Shown here piece after piece: positions 36,051 to 48,826 of a DNA stretch of 64,000 nt. Under the pieces are notes generated by a model, which saw only the letters and a list, made by a program, of their open reading frames with translations, was not told the DNA's origin and ran no database searches. Origin of the DNA: Apteryx mantelli (lineage: Eukaryota > Chordata > Aves > Apterygiformes > Apterygidae); the NCBI RefSeq assembly GCF_036417845.1, contig NC_089978.1, forward strand, positions 135,898,288 through 135,962,287, written 5' to 3'. The first letter of the stretch is position 1. Each line of letters starts with the position of its first letter. Position numbers and translations under genes: made by a program.

Positions 36051-39000
36051 GGATGCAGAGAGGTTCTTCCCGATGTCAGAGTGGTTTTTGATGGAGGTCC
36101 TATTTTGCAGCTCTATTTTGGTTGCCTGCAGACAGTAATGTTGTCCCACGTGGAATTATTGACATGCCCTTGGTTCCCATTTGCAGACTAGCCCATGACA
36201 TTGCCTACACCCTTCCTGCTTGTTCATACCACGGGATGCCACTTGTTCCTTCTTCGGGTGTCAGGGGAGCCTTCAAAGGGGCGGGGGGTTAGGGAAATGC
36301 TGTGATTCTACTTAGGCAGCACGCTGGTCAAACTATGCTCTCTTTTTGCCTAGAGCTGTCCCTCACAGGGGTAACTTCACATGGGAGCAGACACTTGTGG
36401 TTTCCTGTATCTGCCCTTGTGGTTTTGCGGTGAAGGGGTGTCTTAGTCCAGCTCAGAATTTCAAGGAAGAGGGGGATCCTGCAATTCGTAGATGTGTAGG
36501 GAAGGCAGATGAAAGCATTGCAGGGAAACATCTGGCACATTATTGCCTGTGAAGCTTCCAAATATGTAAGACTCCAAATACATATATGATTGTGTCTGAT
36601 TCTTTTCCTGCTAGCACTTTAAATGTAGTATACATATTTAATTTCAGTAACCTGCTTTGGTAATCTTGACATTGCATCTTCCAAACAATAATAAGTGATA
36701 TTAGTGAGGTTCTGTCTTTTTCGTCCCCTTTTGTTGACCTTCCTCCCCTATTTGCCTGAAGTTCTTGGTTGTACATATTTGTAGGAAATGTATGTTCTGT
36801 CTATGAACCTGGTGATATTGTACTTTCTCTGGGCCGAAGGCCAAGTTTCTAGGGTCATACCAGAATTCAGAGCTGTGGAAATCTCAATAATTTTGGTAGT
36901 GAATGCTCCCTGTCTCTCTTTTTTAATCCTTTTTTTTTTTTTTTTTTTTTTAGGAAGTTAACAGAAAGCTGCTGAGATGTTATAGCTCCTTCCCAATCAT
37001 GAATTCCCCTAAGAGAACCTGGGAAGAAGAGAAAGAAGATAGATTCTGTATTGTATATAAATGTTTTGTATGGTCTCTGGTGTCATGGTCTCCAAAGACC
37101 CTTTGACACTTGTCATATGAGAAGTAGGGGTTTTGCTGATGGCTCCTGATCAGTTCTTGCCAGTTCTTGTCCATGAAGGTTTTGTCAGGAGAAATTATTC
37201 CTTACCTGGGTTCAGGTGAGGTTGAGCCCTGTGCTGGATGTATTGCAGTTTCAGTGGCTTGTCAAAGAATTGTAGATAATATAAATTATTTTTTTTAAGT
37301 AACTTAATAATATTTTCATTTTTCTTTGAAGTGTTGTGATGTTTTTAAAGTTAATAGAGCTTTTAGCATATTAGCTTGAACTACTACATTTGAACTAATT
37401 TAATATGCCTTTATACTCTTCTATAGTTTTGTTTTAGATTATTCTTTGACGCTTATTTTAAGCACATGCTCCCTGATAACCTATTCTTCTCTATTTTTCA
37501 TGGAATTCTTGTCTGGATTTTTCACATTATTCTTTCTCCATCTGAACTCATTGACATTTTGTCCTTTCACCTTAATGCTAGGATGTGACATGTTGAGACA
37601 CTTTCAGTTCCATAGGCCAATGATGTTTTGATGAATGTCCTAAAAGCAACTGTAGGTGCCTTGCGCATGGAGACACAACTGCAGTTATAGTTCGAGTGTT
37701 GTCTGTCATGTCTGAACTGTTAAAAAACATGTTCTTCCCATGGTAATCAGACTTTAGCTCTTGGAGGGAGAGAATATTTAGAGACTGGATGGGGAATGAA
37801 AAACAGCATGGAGACTCTGGGAGTTAATTCTGAGAATTATACTGTGCAGCTCTTAGACCCAGTGAAGTTATTTCAGTGCTGCTCTGCTGCACATTCTACT
37901 ATATTCAGATGCATTACAATTTATTACTCATTCCAAGATGAAGATTTTTATTCAGAGCAGTTTTTCTGTCTTGGGAAACGAAAAATGATTGTGAACTTTG
38001 TGTAGTAGATGTAACATATGACCTCTAGTGCATATCTTGGGAATTGCGCTTTGAATTTCTGGTTTAAAGGGGACAGAAAAACAGGCCAGAGACAACAATG
38101 AAAAGCAAAATGAAATTTTTCACCTATAAGACACATATCTCCTTACTTACTTACTTTTTTTGTAAGAGTTTAACGACTTCTATAAGTCATTGCCTTCTGG
38201 GAAGTAGTTAGATGGACAGCCTTTTTGTTTTCAGTTAAAAAATCTATTTCTTTCAGTCTGTTTCTTTTAAGATCAAAGAAGAAACAAAGGAACACAAGAA
38301 AATAATAAGATAACAACAGGTACGGTGCAGCTTCCCAATTCAGATCTTGAATTACTGGATATTCCCAGAATTTGGCTGGAAACTAAACCTTTAAGGCACA
38401 ATCTTTAAAACCCATGAAAAGAAGAAAAAGGAAGATCTCCTTCACAGCCTAAGGAGCTACTAAACTAGATTAAATAAATAAAGCCATGCCTTGGGATGAA
38501 AAAAGATATAAAATGTCTGTCATCATTCTGTTTCTGTGTAAATGCTTTGGAGTAAGAAATTAAAAATCCACAAGGGAGTCAAATTCAACATTATTATAGA
38601 ATGGGAAATGCTCTTGTTCTGCTTAATTACCATGGGATTGGATAACTTTTGTTAATTCTGATAATTCCAATAATTTATGTCACGCTTAATTGTATTCCCC
38701 CCCCCCCCATTTTCCACAGGAAAACTTTAATCCTTATTTGTTTCTCAGGCTAAAAGATGCTTGTAGGAAAACTGTGCACTGATACCAGTTTAAAGTCCAA
38801 AACAATTAATCCAGTGCTTTGGATGATTCTCTGGCTTAGACACATCCTTTAAAATGAAGAAAAAAATTCCATCTGGGTAGTGCCACTGTTTGCACAAATT
38901 CTCCAGGATTCTTGAAAAAATTGAACAAAAATGGAGTAGAAATATTATTCCTATTTAGTTTCTCATACCATTTCAGCATCGTCAAGCATGACTTTGGTCA

Positions 39001-40440
39001 ACAGTCACTTGAGACTGGCCCATGTCTTTCAGGAGCTAATATGGTGAAGTTGGCAGCTGCTAGGAAAATGTTAATCAAATTCCTCAAACTTTAGCAAGCT
39101 CAGCATCATGACAGAAACCATCCTTCAGAGAAAGATTTCAGGACATTTCATTATTTGTATTCACAGTAATCCATATATTATTATATTAAGATACTTCTGT
39201 GACAAACATCAGTATCTATAGAACATTCCAAAAACGAAACAAAACAAAACAAAACAAAACATTGTTCAGTACTTAGATTGATATGATCATTAAGATTAGA
39301 TGAGAGAAATGCCTTCCAAGAAAAATGGTGAGCATTCCCACATTTGAACAATTTAAGTGGGGGAAGGACACAGAATAATACATGTACTCCCTTATTCAAA
39401 TTATTTTTGAATTATTGAGAAAACACTTCATTCTATATAAGAAGAAGAAACACACATTACTCAAGAGAAGAAATTTGTCAAAATAGACATGACACTGAGC
39501 TTTTTTTTTTTCAGAATAAATGTATAATTTGTTAAAATCCATTATCTGTAATATTTAGCTTCCAATAAAAATATGCATTACTCAATGCAGAGAAATCATC
39601 AATGTAGAGGAATCTCAAGGGGATCTTCAAATTTTCAATTGTGTATTTTTTTCTGGAGAAAACCTTGGGCTAGAGATAATGCCATCTCAGACAGAATATT
39701 TCCAGCAGTTCAGACTTCCAGTACGCTAGTCTGTGCTTGAGGCTGTGTAAAGATCATGAAATGATACTGTTTGTTGCCTTTGTTGGTGTGGTTCATGAGT
39801 ATATTTTTACTTTTATTTTTTAAATTTATACTGAAGCTCATTTCTGAGAAAATTTGCAGATACAGCACAACTGCATCAAACAGCTGAGTATGCTCAGTTA
39901 TATACTGGAGAAAATAGCAAACAGCAACATGAACATTCCCAAATACCCAATCACACACTGACCATATGACTAAACATTCCTCTGGAGGAAGCTTCCTGAA
40001 AGATGTACCTGGGAGACTGTAGCAACTTCTTACTAGGGCTTGTTCACTTTAGATACCAGTGCTATGACCTGTTCAGGCTATGTTACTAATGCTGCTGTCT
40101 ATACCATTTTGCTTGATTAACTGGGCATACTGGGCTTGCTTAGTTATCCTGGGATAGTCAAATGAACGGAGAGATGTTCCTGGGTCCTGATTTTAACTTT
40201 CTGCGACCCCCATGGGGACTGGGATTGTAGCCTTTCATGAAACAGTTGCCTAAGTTCCCAATGGGCTGCATAGCTGTCTCTCAAGAAAGAAAATGGAAAG
40301 AGAGAGTCTGAGTAAATTAAAAAGGTAGAGGAAGTAGAGAGTAGTAGAAAAGGGAAAAAATGAAAAAGAAGCCATACATGGGGGGAAATGGGGAGAGAGG
40401 AGAAGAGTGGAACATGATGGAACAAATGCCATTTGCCTAG
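36051..40440. other. Region between V relic and trypsinogen array
   Basis: AT-rich DNA with no gene I can support. It holds a T23 run at about 36930-36952, a C-run at 38697-38708 and an AAAAC simple repeat at about 39238-39260. Confidence 0.5.
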
Positions 40441-40560
40441 AGGTTTGTGCTTGGCTTTCTCAGATACTTTGTTGCTGAGATATCTTTTAGCACAGTAATA
40501 GGTGCCTGAGTCATTGAGATAGGCACAATATATTTTTCTCAGGAAAAAGTCCTCTAGAAT
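40441..40560 (-). pseudogene. TRBV relic (framework 3 and signal only)
   Basis: Only the end of a V segment survives: LNDSGTYYCAK on the minus strand, matching the framework 3 end of the five intact V segments. The residues before it do not align, and no leader or framework 1-2 was found upstream. Downstream there is a good nonamer (CACAAACCT, 40441-40449), but at the 23-bp position the heptamer is CTCAGCA (40473-40479). It can neither recombine nor encode a domain. It is the V remnant nearest to D-J-C. Confidence 0.75.
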
Positions 40561-41209
40561 CACATGTAATGTATTTGAGTGCCCATACAAAGGCATGAAA
40601 ACCTCACATCAGCCTGAGATTACAAGAACAGAAGTGACCTTCTGTGCCACTGTGTCACTGTGTTCTGTGTGTGTCTGTTGAGACACAAAGGGCAGTGTGT
40701 GTTAACCTGGATCCTCCCCTCGGCTGAGTTGGACAGGTGCTGGAAGGAGCCAGATTCCTCCAGCCTTGTACAGTTACCAAGCATGTCTCTTTCCCCTGCT
40801 GCTGGTTAGTGAGTTCAGCACTCTTTCACTGAGGGAAGGACATGATCCCCTGCAACCTGCAAGGTCTCAGTGCTACCAGTGAACTGACATTCCCCCATGG
40901 CATAGACGCTTGTCACTTAGGGAGGTTTGTGTCATTGTCAGCATGCTAAACTCTGCTGTGCCCTTTGTTGTAAGCACAAGAGATGGTCTGGGCCCGTGTT
41001 ATCATCTTTCTCTCCAACATCAGCTCTGTGTCATTAACCCACTCACATCAGTAGGTTGCTCCACTCCATGGAACTTCTTCAGCTTTTCCAGTGGTTAGAG
41101 ATGCTGCAAGGAACTGCAGCTGGCCTTGGGCAATCTGCAGGTCCTAGCTTCTCCAGAGGGACAATAGCTTTTCAAGATGAAGGTCCCTGACAATCAGTCT
41201 CTCATTCAC

Positions 41210-41880
41210 CTGTGACGGACCAATGAACCCCTACAATGGAAGAAGGCTCAGAGGAGAAGGGCAAGGGCAAGTGCCCATGAAGCTCAGGAATAATGTGGGA
41301 TGTGACTCATTAACCACAGCTGTTGCACAGAGAACTGACTTTATCACAACACAAAGGGGACCAGAGGATGACTTTTGTTTTAGATAAGCAGCTGTATCTG
41401 TCAAGTGGATCAACTGGTGTAAATGTTTCTTCCTGAGTTTATCAAAAGAATGTTAATGTTTCCCTGAGTTAGCCAGACCAGCACAGGGGAAGTGTATATG
41501 TGGCTCAGCCCAATGCAGAGTATAAAACCTGAACAACTAACAAAAGAATTTTGAAGAGAGCAACAGGCTTGAGCTGTCTGCAACCCGTGTATTCCTTCCC
41601 AGTGACTGGTGATGTCTGGCGTCATGACGGTGAGCATATTATATAGAGACTGGTAATGGGGATCACATTGGTATTGTGATTGAACTGTATATTGCAATTG
41701 ATATATTTTGCTAAGTGTATACACTTGTATTGTTATTTCAGTATATTGCTGTATCACTCTGCTAAATTAGTAATCCCGCATAACATCAAATACCTTCAAA
41801 GTAAACTTTTATATTAAACATTACACTCTCTGTGTGTGGAATATCTCAAAGAACCTGGTCAGAGAGTACCAGACTCTGAC
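41210..41880 (+). mobile_element. Possible LTR-like element
   Basis: The stretch has features of a retroviral LTR: TATAAAA at 41521, an ATTAAA signal at 41813-41818 followed by a CTCTCTGTGTGTGG run. I could not fix its ends, saw no target-site duplication, primer-binding site or polypurine tract, and recognised no retroviral protein next to it. Offered as a weak candidate only. Confidence 0.25.
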
Positions 41881-43431
41881 ATCATGCTTGGAAATAACCC
41901 TGTTTCATCACTCACCACCCTGCTCTCTATAGAATAAGAGAAAAGACTGGATCTTGTGATGGGGTGAAGAAAATCACAGATGAACCCACAGTCACCCAGA
42001 TTGGTTCTGCAGGGGCCCCTGGCCTCACCTGTGCAAGCCTGCCTGTTGGCCATCCCCAGAGATAGGGGAAGCAGAATATCCCCATTTATCAGAGTATTTG
42101 TGCTTTGTGTTCAAGGTGTGGGCAACTTCTCAGGGCTTTTGTGTGGGGAGAGCTATGGATGGGCCTCCTATTTCCTGATATTGCATTCCTGTCCAAAATT
42201 TGCAGCATCTCTCTTATCTCACTAAGCATTATATCTTCATCAATGTAAATCTCTTGAGCAATGGGCTGGTAGGGCAAACCAAATACTACGATTATATTAC
42301 TAGAATATGGTACTTCTACCAACAAGGTTCCTGTAATGCTTCTCATTTCCCATAACATTTTCAGCTGTTACTTGTGATGTTATCTTTCCTGTATGGTGGC
42401 AATCCACGACTTCGATGTCCTTCTCTGTTACTTCTGCAAAACTTGTGCCTTGGCAACACCATGCCCTACTTACTATTCTCTTTCCAGCAGGTCTTTCTAT
42501 TCAATCAGCATGTTTTTTTTGTTACCAAATGCTCTTTCCCCCTTTTTTACTTTTCAGCCCTCCAACAGCATTGTAGAAACATTCATAAGATTTGCTCTTG
42601 TTTCACTCTTAGATACTTCATGTGTTAGTCAAATGGCATTGCAGGTATTCTAATAAGTCTTCCCTATTAGCTGTGATTGTGCAGTTTATTTTTGTCTGGC
42701 TATTTTAGAAGTACACTGAAAACTAGCTACACTATATCCTTCCAAGAAAGTGTTCCAGCATTCTGGTCAGCTTTCCCCAGCTTTTGGCCCAAATACTGTT
42801 TTACACCTGTTCTGGTGTTAAGTGCCGGCAGCTTGTTCTTCCTTGTATTTGTTTCTCCTACAGCAGAAGGATGGCAATTTCCTAACATATGTAAATCTAT
42901 TCTACTCTGTCATCTCATCCATGCTCAGACTTTGGACCTCTGCCTGCCTTTTGGGCCTCATACAGGGAACAGGCAGTATGTCAGAGAAGGTCCTGGTCTT
43001 CAATGTCCTTTCTTGTGGCTTGAATTTAGCCTTCAGAATGTCACTGTTAAGCTTCTATATGTCACTCACAACAGCTTGGACTATGCCAGGTTATCCTCAG
43101 CACTTGGAGTACTCTATCCAGACACTACATGAAATTCTCCACCATAATACCAACCAAGTAAGATACTGAATTGTCCTCTCAGGTATCAAAAAAGAAGGAA
43201 GGGATGAGAAAAGCAGACAGAGAGGGGGAAAGGGAGAAAAAGAAGACTGGGTAAGTGGGAAGAAGAAGAATAGGAGAAGGGAATGAAGAGGACAGGAAAG
43301 AGGAGCTAACTTTGAGTGAAGAGAGGTGGATGGAAAAGGCAAGGGAGAAATGGAGAGGGTGAGAAGAAAGAGACTCCCATGCAAGCTTAGGGTTGAGTGA
43401 GGAGAAGGGCAAGTCTCTTTGTGTACAGAGA
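41881..43431. other. Gap between V relic and first intact TRBV
   Basis: No supported gene. It contains a plus-strand ORF of 151 codons at 42677-43132 and a minus-strand one of 89 codons at 42089-42358, neither with recognisable domains, followed by a purine-rich tract from 43190. Confidence 0.4.
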
Positions 43432-43469
43432 GGTTTGCGCTCAGCTTCCTCAGCATCTGAGTCAATGTG
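43432..43469 (-). promoter_or_regulatory. 23-type RSS of TRBV 43470-44251
   Basis: Heptamer CACATTG (43463-43469), 22-bp spacer, nonamer GCGCAAACC (43432-43440). The heptamer differs from CACAGTG at position 5 and the nonamer is weaker than in the neighbours, so this V may be used less often. Confidence 0.8.
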
Positions 43470-44251
43470 TATCTTAGCACAGTAATATGTGCCAGAGTCA
43501 TTAGCTGAGACAAAATCTATTGAAAAGGACAAGTGATAGCCTTTACTTCCATTGCTCTTGAAGTGATTGTGGAATTCCTCTTCAAAATCTGCCTTTTCAC
43601 CTTCCACTGAAAACACTACCAGTTGCAGCATGGTGCCCTTTCTTGGAGCCTGTTTATACCATGACATGTAGGCATGTGTGGTTCCCATCTGGAAACAGCT
43701 CAGAGTCACAACTCCTCCCTCTTTGATGACTGCATCCGGAGACTGTTGAAGGGCCCATCCTGGCAGGAGAAAAAGAAAGAAAAAAGAAAAAAAAAGAGAC
43801 TAAGCAGGAGATGAAATGATTTCAGTGGGGAGGGGATGAAAAAGACATGAAATCTAGAATGGGTAAGGGATGGGATGGGATGGGATGAGATGAGATGGGA
43901 TGGGATGGATTTCAAAGTTATGGGCCAGTTTCTCATCTGCCTATAAAAGACCAACAGAAAAAGCTGACAGAAAATGTATCTGTATCAGAAATATTTCAGA
44001 GGATGATGAAATTAGGAAAAAAAAAAAAAAGTCGTGTTTGGAAATCTGCCTATGTTCCAGTCTAGAAATGGAGAAGTGTCCTAACTTTAATTTCCAGTCC
44101 TCTCCCCAGGAAGGCTTGGGAATGGAGCAGTGTCCACAACAGGATATACAGCTGGGCAGCTGCAGAGGAACTGATGCAGCTGCTCGAGGGGGAGGGAGGC
44201 TCACTTACCCATGGGGGCCAGGATGGCCAAGAAGAACCAGTGGGGGAGCAT
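43470..44251 (-). CDS. TRBV: T-cell receptor beta variable segment (most D-proximal intact V)
   Basis: Two exons. The leader exon (44209-44251, 43 nt) reads MLPHWFFLAILAPM and ends with one base before a GTAAGT donor; exon 2 (43470-43759) opens with GWALQQSPDAVIKEGG. Ig V landmarks: first Cys in VTLSC, Trp in YMSWYKQ, second Cys in DSGTYYCAK. Reading frame is open to the recombination signal. It encodes the V domain that, joined to D-J-C, contacts peptide-MHC. It differs from the other V segments mainly in CDR1 and in the weaker signal. Confidence 0.92.
43861..43910. repeat. GGGAT pentanucleotide repeat
   Basis: Tandem GGGAT with some GAGAT variants, in the intron or flank between leader and V exon of the neighbouring TRBV. 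Confidence 0.85.
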
Positions 44252-44387
44252 GAGGAAAGGCTGTGTCCTTCCAGGAATCCACCAAGGCAGCAGCACAGAC
44301 CCTCCAAACACAGAGATGTGTAAGGAGGAAGTGCTGAGGGAGGAAGAGAGAAATCACAATGGGGATGGGCAAGGAAGTGAGAGAGCC

Positions 44388-44413
44388 TGAAATGTGAGAA
44401 CGCAGTTGGCTGT
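44388..44413 (-). promoter_or_regulatory. Shared TRBV upstream block (class I promoter)
   Basis: GAAATGTGAGAACGCAGTTGGCTG on plus lies about 140 bp 5' of the leader ATG. Close relatives sit 5' of two other V segments (48279-48304 and 55988-56012), but not 5' of the pair at 48866 and 52527. Conservation at a fixed distance suggests a V promoter element; no known factor site is claimed. Confidence 0.45.
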
Positions 44414-44461
44414 CTGAGAACAGTGATAACACTCATGCACAGGAGTGGATGGCACAAACCC

Positions 44462-47347
44462 TGAACAGCTGGCTTTATATGTGTGTGTGTATGTGTGTGT
44501 GTGATAACAGGAGCATGGTAGACTTGTGTGGGAGCCTGAGTTTGAGGCAGGGCAGAAGGATGCTGAGGGTTTCCCCTTCTCCCTTTTGCATTGATTTAGA
44601 GATGCAAAAATAGGGCATCACGCAAAGAAAGGATACACAGATAAGGGATTTTGGTTTTGCCCTTCTGTCTCATATCTGACTCTCCTTTCCAGATCCCCTG
44701 AAACTCACAGACTCCTGACCCCACAATTTTTAGTGTTCATTCCACTGCTGTTCATCATGTTGCCCCAGATCCAGAGCAAGCTGCTGACATAATGATCCTG
44801 GTGTGCACTGTAGATTGACAGAGAAGAAGTCTGTAAATGTTCATCTCTCCTCCAAAGAGAGATCTGAAGGAGAGGAAAAACATTGCCCTTGTTTTTGCAC
44901 ACTGCAGGTGAGAAGTGGGGATTATTTCCACTATTTGAGAGACACTCAGGAGAGATGAAGTCTCTCCTCTGTCAGGCTCCTGACTCAGTAACTATTCATC
45001 CTCCATGTCCCAGTGTCCAGAACACTGGAAACAGTGGGCTGTATGTATTAGGCTACTGAATGGGAGGTTTCCCAGTCCCTTAAGTGAGTGCTACAGATCA
45101 GGGTATTCCTTTTTGCCCAAGTCCTAACGTTTGTCCCACTGAAAATGGTTGGAGGTGAGGAGATGACATTGTGCTAAGGGAAATTATACCTGAGGATGGT
45201 AAGCAGGACCTCAACATGTGGGTCCAGGAGGGGAAGTGAGTTATCCTGCCCTGGGCACCTTGATTATGTGCAGAATGTTCCCAATGCCAGGGATAGGGGT
45301 TGCCAGGGCATGGCAGGCAGCTTCTCAGTAAAGGTCTGTCAGCACAAGCTCCATCTCAATCCAGTGTGCACCCCAAACCTGAGGGCTTGCAGGGGCAGAC
45401 TCTTGGAGAACCTCCCCTACAAGGCAGGGGGAGAAACATTGTTCACAAGCAGCCCCTCAGTCACAGGGAACAGCAAGCACAGGCTGTTCTCTAGGTGATC
45501 CAGGAGCTGACATCAGCAGTGAAGCAGAAAGGGGCAGTGACCTCACAGACAAGGAGGCAGGAAGTTGAGTCAGCAAGTCAGAGTCAGGATCAAGTCCAGA
45601 GACAGTAGTCAGGGTCAATCTTTGTATAATGATCAGCCAACAAATCCACAGTGACAAGTCAAGTAGGAGGCCAATCCAGAAAGTCAAATCAGCAAGCCTG
45701 GATCAGGATCAGAAATGAAGAGATATGAAACCAGGTGCAGACATAAAACTGCTACACAACTGTGATGCAGCACGGGTGGGGCCCAGGGTGAGAGTCTCAT
45801 CTTAAAAGCAGCTCTCAAGAGAAGGAGGAGCAGGCAATTGCTTCAAGCTTTCTTTACAGTAGGTCTTATTAGAGAAGGAGCTGACCTTGGACTCAACCAG
45901 CTAAACTTCTAGAAGGGGAAATGCACCCAGGACCCTGACACAGCACCAAGACACTGCCTAAGACCACAGCTGGAGTGTGGTAAGATCTCCCATACAAGAC
46001 TGATGAGGGTGAAGAAGCTGATAGTAGTGAGGATGCCCATCCCCATCTTTTTCACCAGTACAGCCACACTGCACTCAGGAATGGTGTCCAGGCCCTTTGG
46101 ATCAAACCTTTGCAGCCCACAACCTACAACCAGCTGGAACATCTGCACTGGGCATTGATCAGAGCCAGCCTCACCAGCTGCCCCTCCGTCTTTTCCAGTT
46201 CTTGCCTAGTGGACATGAACTAAAAGCACTTCAGCTCCTCGCCGGCAGGCCCAGAGCTGTAGAACAAGACCCTGCAGATGATGGGGGCATTTGCTGTGGC
46301 CTGGAGTGGCCATTTGATGTTCTCATGGGATGGTGATGAGGGCAGACATAAGATGGGTATTCAGGGCAGTGAGAAGGGGAAGTGCTTTACACGCACTCAT
46401 TTCTGCCTGCCCTGTGAGATGCCTTGATAAAGGCATGGGGAATGGCCATCCTGGATGCAGTGAGTACTCGTCACTGTATAAAATGGGGAAAGAAAACTTC
46501 TGGGCTGAGGCACATGAAACAATTAACTGCAGCTGTCTTCTCTGTTGGGGAGATTTTACTGTGGAAATGACCTCTGATTGAGTGGAGCATCAGTCCAGGT
46601 TTCTCAGGGCAGAGGATGTGCCAGTCAGTCAGGTCCCCCAGCGAGCCCTCTGCTCATGCTGTAGGACAGAGTCATGGATGAAGGTATGGAGCCATGTGGA
46701 ACTTGTGGCCTGGGACACTGCAGTTTGCTACTGCCTCAGCCATGGGCCTGGAACTGGTTGTCCAAGTTCAGCTGAGGAATGAGAAAGAGATTTGCTTCAA
46801 TCTTGTGGTCTTTATGGAGCTAGTAGAGGAGGACTTCAGGGCAACCCCGTGGTTTGGCTGGAGTTCTGTTGTTCCCAGGAAGGAGCCGCTGGGGTGGACA
46901 AGGAAACCTGTGACCTGGAGAAGAGGAAAAGGGCTGTGTGAGCTATTCCACACCCTGCTTGCTTTCTGCAGAGAAAGTGAGTTAGTACAACTGGCTGAAA
47001 TGGAGAAGAAATGGAAGAGGAGCAGGGAAATAGGAAGGGAACAGGTGTGAGAGAGGACAGAGAAGAAAGGGAAGAGAAGAGGGACAGAGAAAGTAGAGGA
47101 GGAAACTGAGTAGTTTGTGAATGGCAGAGAAATGAGGAAAGAGAGTGAGTACAAGAAGAGAGGAGAGTCAGAAAGTCATTCAGAGATGGAAAGAGTAAGG
47201 AAAGAAAATAGAGTACAAGCAGAGAACAGTCAGAAGAAACCATCACTAGACTCGAAAAGACAGAGTGGGAGTGCAAGAGGAGAAAGCAGTAGCACTGCTA
47301 AATACAGGGCTGCGTGTGCTGGGGGCAGGTCCCCTGATTGCATAGAA
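44462..47347. other. Gap between TRBV segments
   Basis: Opens with a TG repeat (44480-44503). No V signal pattern and no other gene found. A purine-rich tract covers about 46990-47230. Confidence 0.5.
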
Positions 47348-47386
47348 AAGTTTGTGCTATGATGCTCCAGCTGTTGAGTCACTGTG
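47348..47386 (-). promoter_or_regulatory. 23-RSS of TRBV 47387-48136
   Basis: Perfect heptamer CACAGTG (47380-47386), exactly 23-bp spacer, nonamer CACAAACTT (47348-47356). Confidence 0.93.
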
Positions 47387-48136
47387 TATCTTGCTGAGCA
47401 CAGAAATATGTGCCTGAGTCATTGACTAGGACATGATCTATCTCCACAGAAAAATGGCTGCCTTTAGTCCCGTTGCTTTGGAAGTGGTTTCCAAATGCCT
47501 TCTCAAACTCTGCCTTGCCACCTTCCACTGAATATACAACCAGCTGCAGCCTGGCATCATTATCCCCAGGCAGCTTGTACCAGTACATGACTGAGAAGGG
47601 ATTCTCCTCTTGGAAACAGTTCAGAGTCAGAGAGTCTCCCACTCGGACAACTGTGTCTGGCGATTGCTGAATGGCCCATCCTGGAAAGAAAAAGGAAGAG
47701 ATGTGAGGAGGACAGGAGTGAAATTGGTTGAAGGGGACATGAGGACACATGCTTGAAGTATGGGATGGGATGAGAATATCAGCAAAGATATCAGTGTCCC
47801 ATTTCCCTGAGAGAGATGTATAGACAAAAAAACAAGTGTCAAATAGAATAGGAAATTTGTTTTGAAAAATGATGACTTCAGTGCTCTCACTGGAAGTATT
47901 AAAACAGTTAGAGAAAAGGAATCTGTAGAGTTCTCTGAGTAAGAAGGCAAGGAAAATCTTGTTGCCTCATTCATTTCTGATCCTCTCCCCAAGAAGCCTG
48001 AGGGAATGGAGGACTGCCCACAATGGGGTATGCAGCTGGGGCAGCTGCAGAGGAACTGATGCAGCTGCTCAACAGGGAGGGAAGCTCACTTACCTGTGGG
48101 GGCCAAGATGACCAAAAGGAACCAGTGGGGACCTAT
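47387..48136 (-). CDS. TRBV: T-cell receptor beta variable segment with altered start codon
   Basis: Exon 2 (47387-47680) is an intact V domain: GWAIQQSPDTVVRVGD, first Cys in LTLNC, Trp in MYWYKLP, second Cys in DSGTYFCAQ, and a perfect RSS. The leader exon (48094-48136) aligns base for base in length with the other leaders, but the codon at 48136-48134 is ATA, not ATG; it reads IGPHWFLLVILAPT. An in-frame ATG lies 20 codons upstream at 48196 with no stop between, which would give a longer leader with several Arg before the hydrophobic stretch. The segment can recombine, but surface expression depends on that upstream start. Call as V gene is firm; functionality is open. Confidence 0.82.
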
Positions 48137-48278
48137 GAGGAAAGGCTGCACCCTTCCAGAAACCCGCTGAGGCAGCAGCACAGATCTCCCAGGCATAGAG
48201 ACATGTGAGGAGGAAATGCTCAGGAAGGAAGAGATAAATCACAACAGGGCTGGGCAGCGCAGGGCAATGCGAGACCTT

Positions 48279-48304
48279 GAAATGTGAGAGCACAGTTGGC
48301 TGTG
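48279..48304 (-). promoter_or_regulatory. Shared TRBV upstream block (class I promoter)
   Basis: TGAAATGTGAGAGCACAGTTG on plus, the relative of the block at 44388, about 145 bp 5' of the altered start codon of the neighbouring V. Confidence 0.45.
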
Positions 48305-48409
48305 GAGGAGATGTCCTCTGCGGAAGAAAGACTTCCTCTGTTCTCAGGAAGGAGCAGTTTGTGGAAGCAGAGGCATGAGTGGGACGGGAAGGGCTATGTG
48401 GCCAAACAC

Positions 48410-48560
48410 CCAGACCCAAACACCCCCTTTCTGTAGGGAAAGTATGGAGTGAATTAGGCCAGAAGGCAAAAGATATGGAAAGGGAGGTGGCAAATATGGC
48501 AGGGAAAGTAGGGAAGGGTGGTGAAAGAAAGTCACGAAAGAGGTTGGAAAAGTGGTAGAA
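48410..48560. repeat. Duplicated V intergenic block (partner 54535-54686)
   Basis: Sequence around TATGGAGTGAATTAGGCCAG (48443) recurs at 54569 with about 90 percent identity by eye over about 150 bp. Both lie downstream (3') of a V segment that ends AESETQ, so the 3' flanks of the V segments at 48866 and 55041 descend from one ancestor. Confidence 0.85.
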
Positions 48561-48826
48561 GGGAAAAGAAGAAGTACGAGAGTGAGAGGAGGGGCTGGAA
48601 GATATTGACAAAAGCGGTAAGCGAAAACAAGACACCAAGAGGCAAAAAGGTTTGGTACACTTGAGACACTTCTCACTTGAGAAAGTGGGAAAAAGAAAAT
48701 AAGAAGTGAGCCAGGATAAACTGCTGAGAAGAAAAGATGATTGCGAGGCATGGGGAATGGAAGAGAATGTGAAAAATCCAAGTCCAGGTTTGCATGTGGA
48801 AGAAGGAAGGTACTTCTGTGAACTGG

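Noticed and set aside
45909-46148. Minus-strand ORF with a membrane-like segment (GILTTISFFTLISLVW) as an envelope remnant
   Set aside because: Only one short hydrophobic run, with no flanking retroviral landmarks; not enough to support a call.
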